From Novosphingobium nitrogenifigens DSM 19370 (GTDB lineage Bacteria > Pseudomonadota > Alphaproteobacteria > Sphingomonadales > Sphingomonadaceae): 64,000 nt of DNA. The stretch covers positions 26,894-90,893 of the forward strand of contig NZ_GL876935.1 in the NCBI RefSeq assembly GCF_000192575.1, read 5' to 3'. The notes beneath the pieces are model-generated. The model saw nothing but the letters and a program-made list of their open reading frames with translations. It did no database searches and was not told the DNA's origin. Position 1 is the stretch's first letter; each line of letters opens with the position of its first letter. Positions 1 through 8,271 of the stretch are shown piece after piece. The position numbers and the translations under genes are program-made.

Positions 1-28
1 GGAAGGCGTCTAGAAAACTAGGGGCTAT

Positions 29-109
29 TCACAGAATCCGCAGCCGTTCCTCGTCAGTCCAGCGCCGACGACGCTCGGGCCATCCATAACCGTAATCTGC
101 CGCATCCAC
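29..109 (-). pseudogene. Transposase N-terminal remnant
   Basis: A 26-codon reading frame from a GTG that follows AGGAG ends in the stretch PERRRRWTDEERLRIL and then a stop. This resembles the N-terminal helix-turn-helix entry segment of IS3/IS66-type TnpA proteins, which usually reads WPERRRRWS.EEK.RIV and continues for about 80 more residues. Here the frame stops at once, so it looks like a decayed fragment. It lies on the 3' side of the adjacent tRNA gene, a common site for mobile DNA. The family call rests on a short motif only. Confidence 0.4.
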
Positions 110-121
110 CGCTCCTGAGTG

Positions 122-135
122 CGCTCTCGAGAGCG
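122..135. repeat. 14-bp perfect palindrome
   Basis: CGCTCTCGAGAGCG is a perfect palindrome between the transposase remnant and the tRNA-Leu gene. It may be part of a decayed insertion-sequence end or a small operator. Nothing else supports a function. Confidence 0.3.
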
Positions 136-284
136 TCCTTAAGAGCGTTCGCTCAGCGCCAAACAAGGCGGGGCACGCCGGATGAATACGCGCCCCGCAG
201 CCGTGACCTATGCTCCGGAGGCTCGCGACTGGGCCGCTTCGCACACCTCGTGAAGGCAGCATCGAATTCGTTCCCGGGAGTGAC

Positions 285-614
285 TGGTGCGGGCGGCCGG
301 ACTTGAACCGGCACGGGCAAAGCCCAACGGATTTTCTTACCGACTACGGCTTTCGCCGCCGTCAGGGGCGATGTCCGTCCCCGACGTTTGTGGTCTGGAC
401 TATCCCTTCACCATACCCTGAACCCAGGACTTAGGTGCTGCCCGTCTAGTCTCTACACCTTCCCTCCGACTCCCATCGAAGGGCTTGGCTCGGGATCGCC
501 ATTTCACAGGGTTCCCCGAATTTGAGCAGTTCTGCAGCGCGAGTTTCCCCGCGCGCACTCAATTTTGGCGTTTGGTCTCAAGTCCGCTGCGTCTACCGAT
601 TCCGCCACGCCCGC
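285..614 (-). tRNA. tRNA-Leu(UAA), split by an intron
   Basis: The 5' exon (614-580) gives the acceptor strand GCGGGCG, a class II D-arm, the 5' anticodon stem GCGGA and the loop start CTT. The 3' exon (335-285) gives AAAA, the 3' stem TCCGT, a long variable arm (GGGC-TTT-GCCC), the T-arm GCCGG-TTCAAGT-CCGGC, the acceptor strand CGCCCGC, discriminator A and an encoded CCA. Joining the exons gives the seven-base loop CTTAAAA with anticodon UAA and a normal 86-nt leucine tRNA. Read without splicing, the anticodon stem cannot close and the loop would look like UGA (serine). The interruption follows U34, the same place as the group I intron in cyanobacterial and plastid tRNA-Leu(UAA). Confidence 0.93.
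336..579 (-). ncRNA. Group I intron (IC3-like) in tRNA-Leu(UAA)
   Basis: This 244-nt insertion starts after a U (position 580) and ends in G (336), as group I introns do. Core elements on the minus strand are: a P/P4 region with AAATTC and CCCTG, followed by a Q-like GATCCCGAGCCAAG (rev. comp. of about 483-496); an R-like stretch with GAGACTAGACGG (within 434-459); and an S-like AAGGGATAGTCCAGACC (392-408). GACTA of R pairs with TAGTC of S to make P7. A candidate internal guide GAGT (557-560) can pair with exon ACTT and give the U-G wobble at the splice site. The motifs closely match those I recall from cyanobacterial tRNA-Leu introns. There is no room for a homing endonuclease. Self-splicing is inferred, not shown. 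Confidence 0.9.
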
Positions 615-689
615 ACAGTCGAGCTCGCTATATCGGCGGCAACCCCAGACGCCAAGCCCCTGAAACACCTCGACTGACGACGGGCACCT

Positions 690-1280
690 CTACAGTCCCG
701 CTTCAATCGCCATGCGAATGGCATCGGCACTGGTCTTGACACCCAATGCCTTGAGCACGGCAGCGCGATGCAATTTCACTGTCCGCTCGCTGATCTGAAG
801 CTCCCATGCAATCTGCTTGTTGAGTTTTCCTGCGGCAATGCATTCCAGGATTTCACGCTGCCTTTTGGGGAGCGCCTCGACCTTTTCCCGAGCGCTCTCC
901 GATCGTTTCCTGTTCTGGTCGTGAAGGCCGCCGGAAAGCTCGACCTGAGACCCCAGGAAATATTCAAGTTCGCCATCGGCTCCGAAAATCGGAGCGATCA
1001 TCACAGCGTTGCGAAACGGCGTTCCGTCCTTCTTGTAATTGAGGATTTCGACCATGACCGGCATCCGCGCCGCGATCCCCGCTCTCAAACGCTCGGTCAG
1101 GTCCACTTCGGTGTCCGGACCACACAGAAATCGACAATTTCTTCCGATGATCTCGTCTCGCGAATATCCGGTCAGATCAATAAAAGCCTGATTGCAGGAT
1201 ACGATCGGATTGTCGGGAAGCCGAGGATTGCTCACCACGGCAGCCACGAGACTGTCCTCGATCATCGCGTCCATTTCCAT
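690..1280 (-). CDS. LOV-HTH (LuxR-type) blue-light regulator
   Basis: This is a 196-residue one-component photoreceptor. Residues about 10-115 form a PAS/LOV domain with the flavin-adduct motif GRNCRFL (Cys49), the YKKDGTPF strand and a C-terminal FLGSQVEL strand. Residues about 133-193 form a LuxR-type HTH (LPKRQREILECIAAG...ISERTVKLHR). The architecture matches EL222-type proteins, where blue light forms a Cys-FMN adduct that frees the HTH for dimerisation and DNA binding. The start could also be Met3 (1274), which has better spacing from GAGGTG. It is transcribed divergently from folE and the FAD oxidoreductase, which are candidate targets. Confidence 0.9.
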   Translation of the reverse strand: MEMDAMIEDSLVAAVVSNPRLPDNPIVSCNQAFIDLTGYSRDEIIGRNCRFLCGPDTEVDLTERLRAGIAARMPVMVEILNYKKDGTPFRNAVMIAPIFGADGELEYFLGSQVELSGGLHDQNRKRSESAREKVEALPKRQREILECIAAGKLNKQIAWELQISERTVKLHRAAVLKALGVKTSADAIRMAIEAGL

Positions 1281-1384
1281 GTCACCTCACAACGCCTTTC
1301 CGGAGCTTTCTGCAATTGCCCTTTCGATCATGTTGCGACCGGGAAGAGCCACGCCGATCCTGCGTTCCATGGCGCTGTTACCCC

Positions 1385-2038
1385 ATGGGCGCGCCGGAAG
1401 GAACGGATACCTTGAACGAGCTGGCATTTACCCTCGACCATTGCGAGGCTCATGAAACCGCAGCTGAACATCCGCCGGTTCCCGAGGAAGTTCGAAGCGC
1501 GATCCGAACGCTGCTCCGCTGGACCGGAGACAACCCCGACAGGGAAGGCTTGCGCGATACCCCGTCCCGCGTCGCACGCGCTTGGAAAGAATACTGTTCC
1601 GGCTACACGGAAAACCCTGGCCTTCATCTACGCCGAACCTTCAGCGAGGTCGCCGGATATGACGAAGTCGTCCTGTTGAAGGACATTCCCTTCCAGTCCC
1701 ATTGCGAACATCATCTTGCGCCGATCACCGGCTGCGCCTCGATCGCATACCTGCCGCGCCACCGGGTCGTCGGCATTTCCAAGCTCGCCCGGGTCCTGCA
1801 CGGCTTTTCCCGGCGACTACAGATCCAAGAGCGGATGACGAGCGAAATCGCCCAGTGCATCTGGAACGCCCTGCAACCTCACGGTGTTGCCGTGGTGATC
1901 GAGGCGCAGCATGGGTGCATGACCGGACGCGGGGTGCGCACGCCCGGTGTCGCGATGATCACGAGCCGGATGCTCGGCTGCTTCCTCGACGACGCGAGCA
2001 GCCGCAAGGAAGTCCTCGCCCTCATGGGACGTGGGTGA
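1385..2038 (+). CDS. folE: GTP cyclohydrolase I
   Basis: The enzyme converts GTP to 7,8-dihydroneopterin triphosphate, the first step of folate/pterin synthesis in the cytosol. Zinc ligands are visible as Cys107 and His110 in SHCEHH and Cys178 in QHGCMTGRGV, with His109 as the catalytic histidine (equivalent to E. coli Cys110, His113, Cys181 and His112). The length of 217 aa is normal. A TTG at 1412 with GGAAGG nine bases upstream is a credible alternative start (208 aa). The reading frame continues upstream to 1316, but that part looks non-coding. The gene is divergent from the LOV-HTH gene and 13 bp ahead of the FAD oxidoreductase, so the pair is probably an operon. Confidence 0.93.
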   Translation: MGAPEGTDTLNELAFTLDHCEAHETAAEHPPVPEEVRSAIRTLLRWTGDNPDREGLRDTPSRVARAWKEYCSGYTENPGLHLRRTFSEVAGYDEVVLLKDIPFQSHCEHHLAPITGCASIAYLPRHRVVGISKLARVLHGFSRRLQIQERMTSEIAQCIWNALQPHGVAVVIEAQHGCMTGRGVRTPGVAMITSRMLGCFLDDASSRKEVLALMGRG

Positions 2039-2051
2039 AGGGCGCCAGGAC

Positions 2052-2993
2052 GTGTCACACATTGCTATCGTTGGAGCAGGACTCTCCGGAATTTCCTGCG
2101 CAGAAACGCTTCGCACCCACGGCCATCGTGTCACGCTCTTCGACAAGGGACGCGGCCCGGGCGGGCGCATGGCAAGCCGTCGTATCGAGACGCCACTCGG
2201 GATCGCGACATTCGACTTCGGCGCACAATACTTCACGGTTCGCGACGAGCGCTTCGCTTTCGAAGTCCGTGAATGGGAAAGAGCCGGGCTGATCCAGCCC
2301 TGGCCCGCCGCCGGTCCCGATGCCCTGATCGGCGTCCCGAACATGAATAGCATCCTGAAGCACCTGCTTGCCCGCCAAGAGGTTCATTTCAGCGCGCTCG
2401 TCAAAGGCCTGAAACGAGAGGGCCGTCACTGGCGGCTCCTCTGCGAAGGCCACGAAAGTTCTTTGTTCGACGACGTTGTCCTTGCTCTTCCCGCCGAGCA
2501 AACCGCCCCGATCCTGACGCTTCACGATTTCGACCTCGCCCAGGCAGCCCTGTTCGCGCGGTCACAACCATGCTGGACCGGAATGTTCGTGTTTCCAGAA
2601 CCCGTCCGGCATAACGCCGACATCATTCGGGACCAAGGCCTGATCGGCTGGGCCGCGCGGGACAACGCGAAACCCGGCAGGAGCGGACCGGAACGCTGGG
2701 TGGTTCAGGCACGCCCGCAATGGTCCGTCGCGCATCTGGAAGACGCCAGCGAGATCATCGCGCCCCATTTGCTCGAGGCGCTCGCCGCTGCTTGCAATGG
2801 CTCGCTTCCCGATCCAATTGCCCAGTCGATTCATCGCTGGCGCTATGGCCTCTCGGCCGGGACCGGAGCGGTCTGCCTCTTGAATGCCGAACTCAACCTC
2901 GGTGCCTGCGGTGACTGGCTGCTCGGCCACCGTCTCGAAGACGCATGGATTTCCGGACGCTCGCTCGCAAAAAAGATGATCGCCGAAAAGTGA
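2052..2993 (+). CDS. FAD-dependent amine-oxidase/renalase-like oxidoreductase
   Basis: The N-terminus has a Rossmann dinucleotide motif (VGAGLSGISCAETL) followed by the flavoprotein GRGPGGRMASRR motif. The C-terminus has the second FAD contact (NLGACGDWLLGHRLEDAWISGRSLA). This pattern fits the NAD(P)/FAD-dependent renalase-like family, about 310-340 aa. The substrate is unknown. The GTG at 2052 is preceded by GAAGGG at nine bases. A second in-frame GTG at 2031 would overlap folE by 8 bp. It probably shares a transcript with folE and sits in the LOV-HTH neighbourhood, so a light- or redox-related role is plausible but inferred. Confidence 0.8.
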   Translation: MSHIAIVGAGLSGISCAETLRTHGHRVTLFDKGRGPGGRMASRRIETPLGIATFDFGAQYFTVRDERFAFEVREWERAGLIQPWPAAGPDALIGVPNMNSILKHLLARQEVHFSALVKGLKREGRHWRLLCEGHESSLFDDVVLALPAEQTAPILTLHDFDLAQAALFARSQPCWTGMFVFPEPVRHNADIIRDQGLIGWAARDNAKPGRSGPERWVVQARPQWSVAHLEDASEIIAPHLLEALAAACNGSLPDPIAQSIHRWRYGLSAGTGAVCLLNAELNLGACGDWLLGHRLEDAWISGRSLAKKMIAEK

Positions 2994-3008
2994 TTCTCCA
3001 TCCCGCAA

Positions 3009-4085
3009 TCACACCATGCTGGTGCCGCTGCTGCCCAATTCGGAAAAATAACGCGCCATTGCATCTGCCGCCTTGTCGGTCAGCGTGATGAATGCACGAC
3101 GACGGTCGGTTTCGTCATCGACACGCTGCAGAAGCCCTGCATCGGTCATCTGCCCGATCCAGCGCAAAGCGGTCGTAGGCGGCACACCCGATGCGATGCA
3201 CAGCGACGTGACCGAAACCCGCACATGCTCCACCCGGGCAGCTGTCAGGTCGAGCAACATGTCCCAAGCCGGATCGGCAAAAAGGTCACCTTCGAAAAAG
3301 CGGGCACGCAATTGCCGCTGCCGAATAATCTTGCGCACGAGACGCGGATCGGGAAGCGGCGGACGCGAAGCGCGGACAAGGCGATCACTGCCGTTGTCGA
3401 ACTGCGGATCGAGCTTGGTATCCCCTTTGCCGAACGCCACCTCGCCTTCGAAGCGGAAGGCCCCGCCGGTATCGGCAGCACCCTGTCCCGAAAGCTGCTC
3501 CAGCTTCTGCGCGATCTGGCTGACCTGTTCGGTCAGACGCAGCAGGCTGAGACGATCCTCGTCGGACAGTTCCCGAACGCGATTGCCGCTACGGGCCAGC
3601 ACACGCCCCAAGGCGATGACGCGATCCGCACGCGTCGGCGTCACCAGGATCTGGGCATCCGCTTGATCAAGACACCCGAAGACATCGTCCAGAGAGCCGA
3701 TCGACGTGGAGACCACCAAATGCGATCCCGTCTGAGACGCGCGCTGATCCAGCCGCGACAACGCGGCCAGCTCGGCCCCGTCGATGACCGGACAATCGAC
3801 CAGAACAAGATCAGCCAATGCAGGCGGCTCACCCGGTTCGAGAAGACGACCAAGATCCGTCGTCTGGGCAACACGCAAGCCAGCTGCTGCTGCGTCCTCC
3901 GCCATTTCGGCGCGCAGGTAGCCGCGATCCGCGTAAATCGATACTGCGAGGGAAGAGCGGCCTCCGCCATGGCCGAAACCCTGACCCGAACCACCGTCGC
4001 CGCTGCCGTATTCGAACTGCGGTATCACTTGTCCCATGTCGCTCAACATCCCCGTTCGCGCCGATGCCGAACACAACTGGAACAT
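3009..4085 (-). CDS. MarR-like winged-helix protein with long N-terminal domain
   Basis: The C-terminal part, about residues 240-350, is a winged-helix of MarR type (VTSLCIASGVPPTTALRWIGQMTDAGLLQRVDDETDRRRAFITLT). The first 170 residues are not MarR. They contain an alpha/beta pattern (LVLVDCPVIDG, HLVVSTSIGSLDDV, ILVTPTRADRVIALGRVL) reminiscent of a receiver- or ParA-like fold without a Walker A motif. A coiled-coil-like stretch follows (RLTEQVSQIAQKLEQLSG). Internal Met residues 13 and 17 are alternative starts. The ligand and targets are unknown. The gene converges on the FAD oxidoreductase gene. Confidence 0.75.
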   Translation of the reverse strand: MFQLCSASARTGMLSDMGQVIPQFEYGSGDGGSGQGFGHGGGRSSLAVSIYADRGYLRAEMAEDAAAAGLRVAQTTDLGRLLEPGEPPALADLVLVDCPVIDGAELAALSRLDQRASQTGSHLVVSTSIGSLDDVFGCLDQADAQILVTPTRADRVIALGRVLARSGNRVRELSDEDRLSLLRLTEQVSQIAQKLEQLSGQGAADTGGAFRFEGEVAFGKGDTKLDPQFDNGSDRLVRASRPPLPDPRLVRKIIRQRQLRARFFEGDLFADPAWDMLLDLTAARVEHVRVSVTSLCIASGVPPTTALRWIGQMTDAGLLQRVDDETDRRRAFITLTDKAADAMARYFSELGSSGTSMV

Positions 4086-4123
4086 TGAGCAATAAGTTCA
4101 ACTACGGATATCTCGAATATGGA

Positions 4124-4648
4124 TCAAGCAACAATGTCCACAGGGGTACCGTCCCCGACGAGGCCCCAGATTTCCTCGATTTCCGCATTGTCCAAAGCGA
4201 TACAGCCAGCGGTCCAATCGCCTTCGGGTGCATCCCTCGCCCCGTTGGGCCACCCGTGAATAAAGATGGCGCCTCCTGGCGAACGCCCCCTTGAGCGCGC
4301 ATACGCCTGATCGCTTGGCCCCGGATAGGAAATATGCAGCGACAGATGATAGGCACTGCTCTCCAGCCCCCAATCGATGCGATAGTGACCTTCGGGGGTT
4401 CGCCCGTCCCCTTCGAAACGCTTGGGGCCAACAGGCTCCCAGCCAAGGCGGATATGGTCGTAAACCCTGACCGCCCCACCTTCGGCATCGAGCAAGGTCA
4501 GCCTGCGCGCGCCCTTCTCGATCAGAACGCGCTCGACGCCATGCTCTGCCCCGGCATGGCTGGCTGTCGCCAGAGCCAGAAATGCCAGAGCGACAAGCCC
4601 CCGTCCGGCGCGACATGCAATCGCAGCGCCGGATCGGAAGCCCGTCAT
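4124..4648 (-). CDS. L,D-transpeptidase (YkuD-type) family protein, exported
   Basis: This is a 174-residue protein with an N-terminal export signal (hydrophobic LVALAFLALATASHA, about residues 18-32). The YkuD-like catalytic region has His131 (FIHGWPNG) and Cys149 (DWTAGCIAL), matching the HG...(S/T)xGC active-site pattern. Such enzymes crosslink peptidoglycan stem peptides or attach proteins to them in the periplasm. It follows purA by only 3 bp on the same strand, so it is probably cotranscribed. The small size suggests a catalytic domain alone with no binding module. Confidence 0.82.
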   Translation of the reverse strand: MTGFRSGAAIACRAGRGLVALAFLALATASHAGAEHGVERVLIEKGARRLTLLDAEGGAVRVYDHIRLGWEPVGPKRFEGDGRTPEGHYRIDWGLESSAYHLSLHISYPGPSDQAYARSRGRSPGGAIFIHGWPNGARDAPEGDWTAGCIALDNAEIEEIWGLVGDGTPVDIVA

Positions 4649-4651
4649 AAG

Positions 4652-5941
<1,290 letters not shown>

Positions 5942-6137
5942 GGATACAACTTTCCCCCTGCCGGGTGATCCGCAAGACGCCCTTCGACAGGACTCGGCGC
6001 CGCGGATGGAATGAAGGAACCGACTGGCGCGGCCCCGCTTGCGGCTGGCGCACTAGGAGCAGAGAAAGGGAGTCGTCAAGGGGGCGAGCGCCAAAAACCC
6101 CCTGCCCGGCGACCGCCCCGCATGGCATCATCGCATC

Positions 6138-7061
6138 ATGACAGCGAACCGGAAAACGCGCCGAATCCCTCCCCCACGGACCCGCAACCCACTGGTCGCC
6201 CTGATCGTCGGCATCGGCCTTGCCGCCGGTCAACTGGCCGAAGCACGCGCCGGGATAGCGCCACCTCCGGCTCCACAGACTTTGGTCTATGGCTCGGACC
6301 CCGTCCAGGCGATCGACTTCTACGAACCGTTGCCTGCCGCACAGTCCGGCGCCTCGCCGCTGATCGTCTTCGTCCACGGCGGTGCCTGGAGCATGGGGTC
6401 ACGCGAAAACGCGACCGGCAATGCCAAGATCGTTCACTTCACCTCAAAGGGAATCGCCTTTGCGACGATCGGCTATCGACTGGTACCCGATTCCCGGGTC
6501 GAGGATCAGGCCAGCGATGTCGCCCACGCCATCGCCAGATTGCTTGCGGAAGCCGAACGCCTGCACATCGACCGCCGACGCGTAATCCTGATGGGACACA
6601 GCGCGGGGGCGCATCTCGTCGCCCTCGTCGGCACCGATCCGCGCTGGCTCGATGCGACTGGTCTGTCCTTTGCAGCGTTGCGGGGCGTCGTCGCGATCGA
6701 TGGCGCGGCCTACGATGTTCCCGAACAACTGCGTGCGGGGGCACCGCTCATGCGTTCGCTCTATCGCCAAGCCTTTGGCGACGACCCGGAACGCCAACAG
6801 GCGCTCTCGCCATTGCGTCAGAGCAACGCACCCAATGCCGCAAACTGGCTGCTGCTGCACGTCGATCGTCCGGACGGCACCCGCCAGACCGAGGCGCTTG
6901 CCGCCGCACTCCGTCGCGCCGGAAGCAGCGTCGACGTCGTTGCCTTGCCGGGCCAGGGCCTTTCCGGGCATGTCGCCAGCAACCGGCGCCTGGGCATACC
7001 CGACTATCCCGGCACGAAAGCTGTCGACGACTGGCTAGACCGCGTGCTCGCCACCCCCTGA
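6138..7061 (+). CDS. Alpha/beta-hydrolase (carboxylesterase-like), exported
   Basis: This 307-residue esterase/lipase-family protein has an oxyanion-hole motif HGGAWSMGS, a nucleophile elbow GHSAGAHL, and a downstream GLSGHVASN that can supply the catalytic His. The N-terminus (RNPLVALIVGIGLAAGQLAEARAG) looks like a signal sequence after a basic leader. The family includes kynurenine formamidase-like and xylan esterase-like members, and the substrate cannot be assigned here. It is divergent from purA and converges on hisZ with a gap of only 16 bp. Confidence 0.8.
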   Translation: MTANRKTRRIPPPRTRNPLVALIVGIGLAAGQLAEARAGIAPPPAPQTLVYGSDPVQAIDFYEPLPAAQSGASPLIVFVHGGAWSMGSRENATGNAKIVHFTSKGIAFATIGYRLVPDSRVEDQASDVAHAIARLLAEAERLHIDRRRVILMGHSAGAHLVALVGTDPRWLDATGLSFAALRGVVAIDGAAYDVPEQLRAGAPLMRSLYRQAFGDDPERQQALSPLRQSNAPNAANWLLLHVDRPDGTRQTEALAAALRRAGSSVDVVALPGQGLSGHVASNRRLGIPDYPGTKAVDDWLDRVLATP

Positions 7062-7077
7062 CGGGGATGGCGAGCCA

Positions 7078-8196
7078 TCACAGCGGCTCGGGCCCTTCCA
7101 CAGTCAGGACGTGGGTGCAGCCGAGCGCCCTTGCGCTGTCGTCTTCCGAAAGCGCGGCAACCGTGCGCCAGCCGATCGCACGCAAACGCGCGGCAGCCTC
7201 GGCATCGTGACCGATGGGAAGGAACACACTGTCCTCGACCGGTTCGGCACCCGAGATCTGATCGATCAGGGCATCGGGGAACACCGAGAACCCCGTCGCA
7301 ACTTCGCCGCCGTTGGCCCCACCGATGCGATAGGTACCACCCCGCCCCAGAACCCCACGCACGCCTTCGGCATAGAGCGTGAAGCCGAACCAGGACTGAT
7401 ATTCGAAACCGTGGCGCTCGCTGGGATCGAGAGTGAGCCGCGCCGTGCCACCGAGGCGTGCCGCGATTTCGCGCAAGGCCGCAATCCGCCCCGCGAGGAC
7501 GCCCCCGGCATCGAACCCTGCGAGTCGCTCAATCGCGGTGTCGAATTCACCGGCCGCATAGAGCAAAGGCACATAAGCGGCCCCACCGGCATCGACGAGA
7601 CCACCGGCATCCTTGGTGTCGAGTTCGCGACGAACACCCTCGATCGCCTCGGGCGGCAAGGGGAAGGCCTGCTCGGCCAGGACATCGACCAGATCGGGGA
7701 GAGTGAAATCGACACTGACCCCGGTGGCCCCGGCCGCCTGCACAGCCTCGATCGCCAGAGCGACGATTTCGCTGGCCGCAGCGACATTGTCGACGCCGAT
7801 CAATTCAGCGCCGCATTGCAGCTTTTCCCGGGCCGGGTCGAGACCATCGCCACGGATCAACAGAACCTGCCCGCCGTAGCACAGGCGCAAGGGACGCGGC
7901 GCTCCAGCCAGACGCGACGCCGCGATGCGGCTGATCTGCGGCGTATGGTCGCCCCGCATCATCAACATGCGCAGGCTTTGCGGATCGACGAAGCGGAACA
8001 TGCGCCGCGAACGGATGCCCGCCATGCGATGGGCAAGCGTTTCGTCGAATTCGATCATCGGAGGCAGCACACGGTCATAGCCGTGCGCATGCATCACCCC
8101 ATGAATCGCGCGCATGACACGCGTGGTGGTCGCCGCTTCACGCGGCAGGCGGTCCTCAAGACCTTCGGGCAGGAGATCGCGATCGCTGATGCTCAT
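7078..8196 (-). CDS. hisZ: ATP phosphoribosyltransferase regulatory subunit
   Basis: HisZ is a histidyl-tRNA-synthetase-like subunit that pairs with short-form HisG to catalyse and regulate the first step of histidine synthesis. The class II synthetase fold is visible in the N-terminal GLEDRLPREAATTTRVMRAI region, motif 2 (MLMMRGDHTPQISRIAASR) and the GRGGTYRIGG segment. At 372 aa it is near the family size, and the anticodon-binding domain is degenerate. No hisG is in the window. It lies 75 bp downstream of serA on the same strand, but a terminator separates them. Confidence 0.9.
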   Translation of the reverse strand: MSISDRDLLPEGLEDRLPREAATTTRVMRAIHGVMHAHGYDRVLPPMIEFDETLAHRMAGIRSRRMFRFVDPQSLRMLMMRGDHTPQISRIAASRLAGAPRPLRLCYGGQVLLIRGDGLDPAREKLQCGAELIGVDNVAAASEIVALAIEAVQAAGATGVSVDFTLPDLVDVLAEQAFPLPPEAIEGVRRELDTKDAGGLVDAGGAAYVPLLYAAGEFDTAIERLAGFDAGGVLAGRIAALREIAARLGGTARLTLDPSERHGFEYQSWFGFTLYAEGVRGVLGRGGTYRIGGANGGEVATGFSVFPDALIDQISGAEPVEDSVFLPIGHDAEAAARLRAIGWRTVAALSEDDSARALGCTHVLTVEGPEPL

Positions 8197-8225
8197 GGAG
8201 GCCGCCTTTAGCCGGAATAGCAGAC

Positions 8226-8253
8226 AAAAAAAGGGGGGCCTTGCAGCCCCCCT
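8226..8253 (-). terminator. Rho-independent terminator after serA
   Basis: On the minus strand an eight-base-pair G/C stem (AGGGGGGC with GCCCCCCT, loop of six) is followed by seven T residues. It lies just past the serA stop. Confidence 0.88.
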
Positions 8254-8271
8254 CGCTTTTCACCGTTTGGA

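Noticed and set aside
285..614. A serine tRNA (anticodon UGA) reading of the unspliced tRNA
   Set aside because: The anticodon stem cannot close without removing the intron, and the acceptor and D-arm are of leucine type. Splicing gives UAA.
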